Part shown: positions 55,650 through 64,000 of the stretch, piece by piece
How positions within the stretch are numbered: position 1 is the stretch's first letter
Layout of the letters: every line of letters starts with the position of its first letter
Source: Rusavskia elegans
Lineage: Eukaryota; Ascomycota; Lecanoromycetes; Teloschistales; Teloschistaceae
NCBI GenBank assembly: GCA_011316305.1
Contig: SAUG01000094.1
Span: 124,001-188,000, forward strand
Length of the DNA stretch: 64,000 nt
Direction: 5' to 3'
Notes under the pieces: model-generated
Databases searched by the model: none
Told to the model about the DNA's origin: nothing
Seen by the model: only the letters and a program-made list of their open reading frames with translations
Program-made: the position numbers and the translations under genes

Positions 55650-56121
55650 TTTGCTTGCTATGGGATGCTATGGGATGCTATGGGATGGAATGGGAGTGCA
55701 TGTACATGCTGTGCTATCTGGATACGAACGAGCTTGGGATATACGGGGTGCGGGCTCTATGAGTATGTGGATATATCGATTTGTACGGATGGGTGGAAAT
55801 AGTCGTGTTCAGCGTAGCGAAGATACTTGCGGCGTTGGGGTGGTATTTTGAGAACGCTGCTGCATTGCAGTACTACATTGCATAGAAACACACATTGAAT
55901 CATACTACGTATTTTCACGTTACTGCCAAGGTACAATTGCATAGACTGTTTGACCTAGGTCTGGCCTGTCTGGACCCTGGTGACCCCTTGCATTCCCCAA
56001 CGGAGGCATCTCCTTTCGCCGCTAACCCAACGTACACACCTCGGAATGCTGATGAAATTCTAGAACAGTCCGTGACCAACAGATGTATAATGATGTGATA
56101 TACTACCAAGGCAGTATTCCA
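55650..56121. other. convergent 3' flanks with a short tandem repeat
   Basis: About 470 nt between the M43 protease (+) and SPT16 (-). GCTATGGGAT is repeated three times with a decayed fourth copy at about 55658-55692. No gene seen. Confidence 0.5.
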
Positions 56122-59100
56122 TCATCGCTTTCGCTTCTTCCCTGAATCCTCATCTTCCAACCCCCCTTCTCGATCTTTCTTCTTGGCCTTCTTCTCCAGC
56201 TCATCCCAATCCTCCCCTGCGCTGACCTCGTCACTCGCACTTCCCTCATCCGCACTGGCATCATCGTCGAAATCACTCTCGTCCTCTGAGCTCTCGTCCG
56301 AAACAGCGAGCTCGGAATCTGACATCTCAAACGCGGATTCCTCCTCCTCTTCATCACTACCCTCGTCGTCCGAGTCGGCGGCCAAGAACGACCATCCACC
56401 GTCCTTGAAGAATTGGTGCGGGTCCGTGATGATTGTTTTCATGATGGTGCTCCAATTGAGGTTGAGAGGGCCTTCGCTGTAGGCGATGTTGATGCTATCG
56501 AGCCATTCTTTGACGGGCTCTAAGCTCTCGACAGGGATGGTATTGATATGGACTGGCTGACGGTGGAAATCTTTGAAGACAAAGACCATGTCGAAGTTCT
56601 TGAGGCCGAACTGTACACGTTCCAGATGCGCGACTTCGATCTCATCCAAAGTGAGGACGGTGAAGGGCGGTTCGGTGAGTTGGACGAGGCAATCAGCCGT
56701 GGGTTGCATGAAAACGTTGGAGCGATTGGGAACACCATTGAAGCCCAGTTCGCGGAAGGGGATATCCACTCCCCAGCCCTCATCGCGAGCAGCGGTTTGG
56801 ATGTCCTCTGCGAATCTCTTAAATGTCTTGTCAAGCTGAGCGCGTCTCCGCCGCTCTTCTTGCTCTTGCTCGAATTCTTCTTCATCGCCATATCGATGCT
56901 TTCGCTTTCGATTGCCCGTCTCGTCGAATTGCATGTCTGTAGCTTCGCGATAGAATTGAACATCTTTGGCCTTCTTCTTTCCAATCATGATTGGGTTCTT
57001 GAGATGGACGTGGATGATGACTATGAGTTCGTGAGTGCAGGGTTGAAAGAAAAGATGCTTGACATTGCTGAATAGAATGTCGATCTTGCTACCGCGGTGG
57101 TCGATGTAGCGAAGACCATTTTGGTGGATCTCCACCTCCCCTGAAATGCGTTTGCCGTCCATTGCCGGCCGCACGAAAATGGTATCAAGACGATTCGGCT
57201 TGCGATCTAGGGACTGTCAGCAAAACTCGTAAAGGACCTGAGCATGCCATAGACTTACTGCGGACCTCGATGAGCTTATCCTGCTCGACGACATCTTCCA
57301 ATTCCTTCTTTTCTTGCTCACGGCGGACCGCGTTCTTCCTTAAATTCGTGATTTGCTCAGCAATCGAGTCCATCCGTTCCACATCTCGCGACCTGAACGT
57401 TAAACTTCTCACGAAGTGGGCCGTCGGATCTTCGAAAGGCTGATCGTCTTTCCGACCGACACCCTGTCCTGGAGAAAGAAAATTTATGCGCAGATACGCA
57501 AAGTCACCCTCATCAGTCTTGCTTGCGTTCTTGACTGTTTGGATATGGAACGGCACCGGACGACCCATGATGGGCAATACGATGGTCGAGGCTTTTTCGT
57601 CAACAACGATAGCCAGATCCTTGACCTTTGACGGAAATTGGTTGTCCCGCTTGTATGACTCGAATTTCTTGAACTTCTTTTGTGTCACGCCATTTTCATC
57701 CCCAACAGCTTCACTGTACGTAGCAAGGCCTTCTTGCTGCTTCTTGTTGGCCAACTCTTTCTGGTGTTCTCGCCGTCGCGCTTCGGCGCCTTCGTCGGCT
57801 TGAGTTGTTCGTTCCGCACGAAGTTTTGTCTTGGTGATGTTACTTGCCGCGACGGCTCCAACCTTAGGGTCTTTCTTGGTCTGCTTCTTGGGCTGAGGTT
57901 CCTCTTCTTCATCCTTGAAGAAAAAGCACACAGAGCCGGTGTCGGAAGCAGCGCCGTTTGTGAAAACTGCTGGGTCTTGATCTCGTCTTATCCGTATGGT
58001 GTCGGTAATGCCCAGAGAATACGTCTTGCTCTTCTTGTCTTGTGGTTTGGGGTTTTCGATATCGGTGAAGCCGCTGGATAGGTAAAGTGTCATGCCATCC
58101 TTCAGCACTCGGGCGTTCTTTGCATTGATTGCTAAGACCGGGTCCCTTGTCTCAAGACCGATGCCGCCGCCAGCCGATTTCACGAAATGTTTCTCCATTT
58201 CCGGACTCTTGGAGGATTTGATGACACTAATGGCCTTGTTGTACAGATCTTTGACGGCCACACCTTCCCGAGCTTCTTTTATCATGGCCTCGTGGACGCT
58301 GAGGAGCAATTTGTAATTACTCTCCTGCGCGTCATTCGGATCGACAAGGTAGGTTCGCACAACCATGGAAGCATAACTTTTGTATCTCAAACCAAGTCCA
58401 GCGATGATCGTCCCAGCATGCAGGTTGTTCTCGTCGGATTGTGCCGTCAACTTCAGATCATAGCTTCCTCCACTTTGGACCACGGGGCCGTATATCCAAT
58501 CCAGCTGTTGGGTGTCGAAATCCGATGTGAGCTTGGATTTGAGATTCTGGAAGAACTTGGGCTCATCGAGCTTGCGGTCCATCTTATCGGTCAGCTGCTT
58601 GTGTGTGACCTTTTTCTCCTCATCCAAGATTTCAGACATCTCTTCAACGAAGAATTCGGACATGATGCCAGTACTGGCGCGTGCTGAGTCCCGCATGTTT
58701 CGCTGTGTGGATTAGAGAAGCGAGACAGCCTGGGTATGGTATTGGACATACAAGTTCGGTCTCGTCCTTGACAGCCAAAGCAGCAAGAGAAAGTGCTGGT
58801 GCAATGTCCACCTCTTCGACGTCTTTTGAGATTTCACCATAGGCTTTCTTCCATTCCTCAATGAAGGGGCCGGATGGCGTGTCCTTTGCCAAGACCCCAA
58901 CCTTCTTCTGTTTCACCCATCAGCTTCTGGCGTCGGTAGACGAACAAAACTGGACATACGCCCGAGGTTTTAATTAAATCCAAGCATCTTTCGAAGTGTT
59001 TGGCGTTCTGCTCTGGATCTTTGCCTCTGACGAGGATTTCCAAGGGGGTCTTTCCACCTTTAAGACCTTCAAGATGTTTCGCTGTGGGAGAGTAACATTT

Positions 59101-59464
59101 TAGCTCCAGAGCGAATAAGCCGATGTGCGGACACATACCCTTCTTGACGGTTGTCACGACCCACAGTGCATCGGGGGTAAAGACCATAAGCGTGGCTGGG
59201 AACTCATAACCTAGTAGCCAGTACTATGGAGGACAGCGCTCTCAGCAAGGACTCCAGATGCCAAGGTTCGTCGACGATACGTACATGCATGGCGTTGCTC
59301 TTCTGGTAGGTTCCGGCGTCCTCATTCTTGCCCATTAGCACAACAAAGGAGCTGACACCGGCGAACAACGCGTCGTTGGAGCGTCTGTCGGCCTTCCATG
59401 CTGAGTTGAGACTCGACAGGCGGTTGTGGAAGGTTTGACCGTCAATTTTGACCTCATCGGCCAT
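56122..59464 (-). CDS. SPT16: FACT complex subunit SPT16
   Basis: Histone chaperone subunit that reorganises nucleosomes during transcription and replication. The start is at 59464 ([20 protein letters not shown]). The N-terminal peptidase-like domain (aminopeptidase fold without metal ligands) runs over four small introns: [19 protein letters not shown], then [18 protein letters not shown] and [20 protein letters not shown]. The central region carries a dimerisation part ([17 protein letters not shown]) and the [22 protein letters not shown] segment. The double PH-like middle domain includes [40 protein letters not shown] and [20 protein letters not shown]. The C-terminus is a long acidic tail rich in Asp, Glu and Ser ([27 protein letters not shown]) ending in a basic GKKRKR. 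This order is fully typical. Confidence 0.96.
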
Positions 59465-60462
59465 CTTGAAATTAGTGAGTGGGAGTTCGAAGTTGAGCTC
59501 CAAAGCCAGGTTGACATGACAAGGTGAGGTCGTCAGAAATCAGAAATCTGAGAGCCGCGTTGGCGTTCCGCGTCCCGTGCCAAGCATTGGGGCGAGTAAA
59601 GTGCCTTCCTCTTTGGGAATGGCCTCCCCTCACTCCTTCGACGTCCATCATTCGTTGCAACTTGGTCTCACCTGCACTCACACTCCTGTCTTTGTGGAAA
59701 AGACTCCTACAAGCAATCTGTCTTAATGTAGCTACACATCGCTCCAGAACTGTTCCTAGGGTCATGTTGCTCGGTGCTGCCGGGCAAGGCGGCATGCAGC
59801 CACAACAGGGACACGACGTTCGGATTCGGCTGTTTGAGTGCCACATCCAAACTCAATTCTGCTTTGGTCACTAAATTATCCCTGCGTCTGCGCTTGGGCA
59901 AGCATATGTACAAGCATATTAATTGATTGGTCTTCCTTGTGGTTGCGAGCGAAAACCACTTCAGCAAGCCAGCAGGACTTACAAAGCGCCGTACTGTTGG
60001 TGAGTCTAGCCTTTTGAACGCCATTTAGCCCATCATCCTGTCCATTGAGCCCCTTTGGGAATAACAGGTCCGTAAGCGTAACCTTTTCTTTCCGTCCTGA
60101 GTCTGAACTGTGGTCTTTTTGACCCTACTGATGGCAGCCTATCGGAATACACTTAGTACAAGGGCATCGTGATTGGCCCTTTGAACCTTGTAATTTAAGC
60201 ATTGAATGTTAAGGTTACCGGAAGATTCTGAAGTGAGTCTAAACTGTCACCTCGCCGGTCACTGTAGTGAATACTGCTGCTGGAAATTAGATGTGGGTGT
60301 TAGTGTGTTCCTCGCCTTCAAACACATGATATAAACTCAATTTCTGCTTCTTTCACACTTTCCTATGCAAACCGCGCTCACACACATTCTCACCGCATTA
60401 CTTCAGCTTACTCAAGCACATCCCCCGGAAGTTCTCATCATATACTTCTGTCATTAACAATT
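59465..60462. promoter_or_regulatory. divergent promoter SPT16 / arylsulfotransferase-like gene
   Basis: About 1 kb, no supported gene. ATATAAAC at about 60329-60336 is a likely TATA box 130 nt upstream of the plus-strand gene. Confidence 0.5.
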
Positions 60463-61771
60463 ATGCTCCTGACGACTCTCGTCGTCGCTGTCTGCCACTG
60501 CCTCACCGCGGTGGCTCAGACTCCGCCAACATTGGAAGTCACCGTGTATGACAAGAGCTCTGTCTTGCCTGGCTTCATCTACTTGGCCCCGAACACCATT
60601 CCCCTCTCCGGTCCTTATGTCTTCGATCTCAATGGAGTCAGTCATCGGTCCGCATCGGGTGCCGATCCGGGCATCAAACCCCGTGTCGTAACTGACTCAA
60701 TGTGTAGACCACTGTATTCAACGGTGCCGGCAAGCTCTCAGGGACCGTCCACGATTTCCACCCGTGCGTCTATCAGAAGAAACAACGATTCTGCGCGTGG
60801 CAAGGCACCACTGCTTTTGGATACGGAAGCGGCCAAGCCGTGATCCTTGATGACCAGTTCAAGGTTATCAAAGCACTGCCTGCATCCGACTATCACGAAT
60901 TCAAGATTGTTCAGGCCCTGGGCGCCAAGGGGCAGTACTCCGACACGGCCTACCTCACGGTGTACACACCCGTTCGTCGTGACCTGTCAGCCTTCGGGGT
61001 CCCTAATGAGGTCGATCAAGGCTGGGTTATTGATTGTCACTTCCGTGCCGTTGATCCGGTCACCAACAAGGTCATCTTTGATTGGTCTTCCCTAGATCAT
61101 GTGCCATTGAGCGAGGGCTTTGTTCCGCCGAGGGGGGGAATCAATGGATACAGCCAACTCAGCGCATGGGATTACTTGTTAGATTCAGATTCCTATGCTT
61201 CCTCTCCGCCTTGATGCTGACAAAATGCAGCCATCTCAACTCGGTTGCTCGACTCGATGGAGGTGACTACCTCATCTCCAGCCGACACACGTCGACCATC
61301 TATCGTATTTCGGGCAAGGACGGATCGATCACGTGGCGCCTTGGTGGCAAGAGCTCCGACTTCAAACTCCAGGATTTCTCTTTCGACTCACAACATGACG
61401 TACGTGTCGTCTCCAGCAAGGGTGCTCTTCTGATCCTCTCACTTTTCGACAACGAGTACAACACCTTCGTCCAACCACCTAAAGGCCTGTCATCCGGCAA
61501 GATCATTGAGGTGAACACGGCTACCAAGACTGCCCGGCTGTTGCATCAATATGACTCGCCATCCAAGGATATCGGCAACCCCTCCGGAGACGGTGGCAGC
61601 GTCCAAGTGATGGCCAAGGGCAACGTATTCACTGGATGGGGATCTGATGCGCAGGTCACCGAGCACACAGCTGACGGCCGCCTTGTGTACGCCGCCCGCT
61701 TTGGGGTGCCTGGATCGTCGGCGAACTCTTACCGTGCTTTCAAAGCACCCTTCATTGGCATCAAGAAGTGA
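60463..61771 (+). CDS. secreted arylsulfotransferase-family (ASST) protein
   Basis: Three exons (60463-60636, 60708-61177, 61231-61771) give 394 residues. A signal peptide (MLLTTLVVAVCHCLTAVAQ) is followed by a beta-propeller-like sequence typical of the fungal ASST family: PGFIYLAPNTIPLSGPYVFD, DDQFKVIKALPASDYHEFKI, WVIDCHFRAVDPVTNKVIFD, then WDYFHLNSVARLDGGDYLIS (formed across the second intron). It continues with TSTIYRISGKDGSITWRLGG and DFSFDSQHDVRV. Bacterial ASST enzymes transfer sulfate between phenols with a catalytic His; here HDVR could hold the equivalent, but activity is unproven for the fungal branch. A TATA box lies about 130 nt upstream. Confidence 0.9.
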
Positions 61772-62420
61772 TGTCGGCATCAGCGCGCGTCAGCATTGCG
61801 ATACCCGTTGCGGGTGTTGTCGAGATCTGGAGTTTTTAGTGGCGGACTTGATCCAATTTGCTGGAGGTGGGAAAGCGTGATTTTGAACCAGCTCCAAGCT
61901 TCACAATAGTCTATAATCAGCATTTCTACATTGCCATCATATTCTTCTGCAGTGTCATTTGTGCAGCCCAGCCCATTACCTTACTGCCAATGTCACCAAC
62001 TACGTGATGGGACCTGAAACACTAGCGCGTATTTGCAGGCTGTCTCCTTGGCGTTTCAAATGGACTTCAACTCTCCTCAACTACTTCACATCCACCAACC
62101 CTTTCACTCTCTTACTCTGGCAATCCGTCAGATCAGGTAGGTCTAGAAGCAATGAAGTGTCAAGGAGTCAGTGTCTGGTACATAGACCCCTCAGACACCA
62201 ATACAATGAATTCCTCTCCGTTGATACCGTTTGATTTCCTTGTCTTCGTTCCCCAAAAGCTGGTCTTTTGCTCCACACAAAGAACTCTACAAAGCATTGT
62301 CATCTACTGTGTTGTGCCTTCTTTTCTTCTACTCGAGCTGGCTCAACTTTCTGTTCCTTCCTTCCATTCCTCATAGATTCCATTTCCCACCAGACGAACC
62401 CAAAATCATCGACCCGGAAA
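61772..62420. other. intergenic
   Basis: About 650 nt between two plus-strand genes. No gene seen; the frame of the next gene is open upstream to 62268. Confidence 0.45.
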
Positions 62421-63170
62421 ATGGATTTCTCCCCCAATTCCCCTCCACCCATGCCCTTGGAGATGCAAAACGATCACCAAGATCCTCACTCTCCCGCCAC
62501 CACGATCTCTCTACACAACATGAAAGCCCCCTTACATCCTCCAACCTTCGACCCACCCGGAACCACCATCTCCATGCCACCCAACACGGCCCTCCTCCTT
62601 CCCCCTTCCCCTTCCATCACCCCTCCCCCCTCCACCCTCGTCACCCTGCACAACCGCAAAAAAGAAGACCCTACCGTCACCGAAAGCATCACAATCACAA
62701 TCCACGAACGCGTCACGATCACCGAAAAAGAATTCCTCACCCGCACCGACACAGTCTACATCAACCAAACGGTCTTCATCCACGACACCGTCACGCACAC
62801 CTCCACGAAACCAAACCTCACCATTCGTCCTAGCGCAAGTAGCATAACGGTAACTACCACCAATATGCTTACACCAACTGGAACCGGGAAGTGCAATCCC
62901 TTTGCAGCAGCGGCACAGGGCTTTGACCGTCCTTCTACAATCACGCCCATCTCCTCCTCCAATGACAATAAACCCAATGGTCCCGTCATCGCGGGCGCGG
63001 TGCTGGGTAGTCTGCTCGGTTTGGCGCTCGTGATGGGGGCGGCGTGGCTCGGGGTTAGGAAATGGAGGGCTTGGAAGGCGAAGAGGAATGGGCATATGAA
63101 GGGGGTGGAGTTGCAGAGGAGGTGGGAGAGGGAGCAGGAGATGAGGGCGAGGGAGGGTGGGGATGTTTGA
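62421..63170 (+). CDS. single-pass membrane protein, unknown
   Basis: Intronless, 249 residues from the ATG at 62421 (MDFSPNSPPPMPLEMQNDHQ). No signal peptide at this start; the alternative upstream ATG at 62268 gives a hydrophobic Cys-rich leader and cannot be excluded. The middle is Thr/Ser/Pro-rich (TVTESITITIHERVTITEKE, TVTTTNMLTPTGTGK), suitable for O-glycosylation. One transmembrane helix (GPVIAGAVLGSLLGLALVMG) is followed by a basic VRKWRAWKAKRNG and a short cytosolic tail. The layout recalls fungal wall-stress sensor-like or mucin-like membrane proteins, but there is no WSC or similar domain. The last 60 codons become strikingly G-rich. Confidence 0.7.
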   Translation: MDFSPNSPPPMPLEMQNDHQDPHSPATTISLHNMKAPLHPPTFDPPGTTISMPPNTALLLPPSPSITPPPSTLVTLHNRKKEDPTVTESITITIHERVTITEKEFLTRTDTVYINQTVFIHDTVTHTSTKPNLTIRPSASSITVTTTNMLTPTGTGKCNPFAAAAQGFDRPSTITPISSSNDNKPNGPVIAGAVLGSLLGLALVMGAAWLGVRKWRAWKAKRNGHMKGVELQRRWEREQEMRAREGGDV

Positions 63171-63629
63171 GTTTGGGGGGAGGGCGGAGGGCGGAGGGGA
63201 AAGGGCGGAGGGGTGGTAAAGTAGGGAGTGGGATAGGAAAGGAAAAGAAAGGAAAGGAAAGGATCGGGATGTATAGTGAAATTATTGATAGATTGATGAG
63301 AAAAGGTAAGGGGTGTATGTATATCTACTTCAAATGTAACGAGTCAATGCCACTAACGAATGTACGATTATACTTCACGGAAGCCCTGGGCTTGGGGCTT
63401 TCTATCGCCGCCCTTTCGAAGGCGATTGGCATGCTTACTGTCTCTGAACCCGTATAGTTTCACTCCTGCATGGTCTCGTTGTATGCTCAGAGGTACTGAC
63501 TTAAAAGTCCGTCTACAAAATGCCACTTAGCTTGCGATTGTGACTGACTGTGATTATAGTTGAGTACATATGAAAAGAGGTCGCAGGTTCGCGGACATCT
63601 AATCTCTCTCTCGTCAATGTCAAATTCAG
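63171..63629. other. 3' flank with purine-rich tract
   Basis: The first 90 nt are almost pure purine on the plus strand (GGGGAGGGCGGAGGGCGGAG, then GGAAAGGAAAGG units) and could form G-quadruplex or triplex structures. The remainder holds no gene. Confidence 0.55.
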
Positions 63630-64000
63630 TCAATCACGAACAGACTGCAAGACATAGTCCTTCAGATTCTCTAAGTCGTTGTCCCTGTAGAACTCGGGAT
63701 GCCAACCTATCATCATCCCTATGGTACTTTCTTTCTCTGCGGGTATGACCGACATCAGCCAACTCAGCTAACATACACAACAGAACCGCCCTCTCTTTTA
63801 TGATGCCGGGATTGACCTGACCAAATGCTGCTAATGCTAATAGTGGATAAATAGCGGCAGTAATAATAATGATGATGATGATGCGTGAACGACAAGCCAG
63901 CTCCCCCGCCCAAGATCTTTGCAAATTCCCTCGCCAAAGATCCTGGCTTGTCCAATGCTGCCGAACATGAAGTGGATATCGAAAGATCATCGCGAGCCAG
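63630..64000 (-). CDS. 3' end of an unidentified gene, cut by the window edge
   Basis: The last exon on the minus strand appears to start after an AG near 63740 and reads GMMIGWHPEFYRDNDLENLK then DYVLQSVRD, ending with TGA at 63630-63632. Upstream, beyond a probable intron with an ATC/ATT microsatellite (about 63860-63885), two frames look plausible (FMFGSIGQARIFGEGICKD or KPGSLAREFAKILGGG); I cannot choose between them. I do not recognise the protein. Confidence 0.4.

Overview
The window is nuclear DNA of a filamentous ascomycete (Pezizomycotina); I cannot fix the class. Evidence: compact genes on both strands separated by 0.2-2 kb, frequent short GT-AG introns (mostly 45-75 nt, often with a CTAAC-like branch site), and a typical fungal gene set (PCF11, HOOK, RPN8, ADK1, TBCB, TRM9, MIF2/CENP-C, RNase H2A, PEX16, CDC50, SPT16, a fungal-type secreted lipase, an M43 metalloprotease). 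No rRNA, tRNA, CRISPR or bacterial operon was seen.

Layout. 0.3-1 kb: small NCE101-like gene (-). 1.5-3.9: PCF11 (-). 4.6-5.0: secreted I9-type protease inhibitor (+). 5.5-8.1: HOOK dynein adaptor (+). 8.7-10.1: Gfo/Idh/MocA dehydrogenase (-). 10.8-13.3: RPN8 (-) and ADK1 (+), divergent. 13.6-15.1: unknown protein (+). 15.3-16.1: SWIM-finger Sws1/Shu2-like protein (-). 16.7-18.1: decayed epimerase (-). 18.6-19.4: SDR (+). 20.2-21.1: lipase (+). 22.2-24.0: ubiquitin protease (-), divergent from TRM9 (+, 24.6-25.5). 25.6-26.9: tubulin cofactor B (-). 29.0-30.2: Myb-like factor (+). 30.2-32.7: no supportable gene. 32.7-35.2: MIF2 (-). 35.5-36.5: F-box protein (+). 36.8-40.2: accessory-looking stretch with a minisatellite, a broken reading frame, AT-rich non-coding DNA and two small unknown genes. 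40.4-41.4: RNase H2A (+). 41.6-43.2: bZIP factor (-). 43.7-45.0: PEX16 (+). 45.5-46.4: unknown, possibly secreted protein (-). 47.2-48.5: mitochondrial carrier (-). 50.7-51.8: SWIRM protein (+). 52.5-54.1: CDC50 (+). 54.6-55.6: M43 protease (+). 56.1-59.5: SPT16 (-). 60.5-61.8: arylsulfotransferase-family protein (+). 62.4-63.2: single-pass membrane protein (+). 63.6-end: 3' end of an unidentified gene (-).

Most genes are unrelated housekeeping functions: transcription and chromatin (PCF11, SPT16, MIF2, Myb, bZIP, SWIRM), protein turnover (RPN8, USP, F-box), cytoskeleton (HOOK, TBCB), membranes and organelles (CDC50, PEX16, carrier), plus secreted enzymes. I see no biosynthetic cluster. The observations most worth a second look are the epimerase pseudogene, the minisatellite locus with its RIP-compatible nonsense codon, the compact Cys-rich gene beside it, the ubiquitin protease with a non-canonical Cys box, the phase-neutral intron inside the RNase H2A catalytic motif, and the NCE101-like gene with an unusual tail. 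Splice coordinates were derived by eye; for PEX16, ADK1, RPN8, USP, CDC50, TBCB, TRM9, SDR, ASST, M43, Myb and the F-box gene the exon lengths sum to an exact multiple of three.
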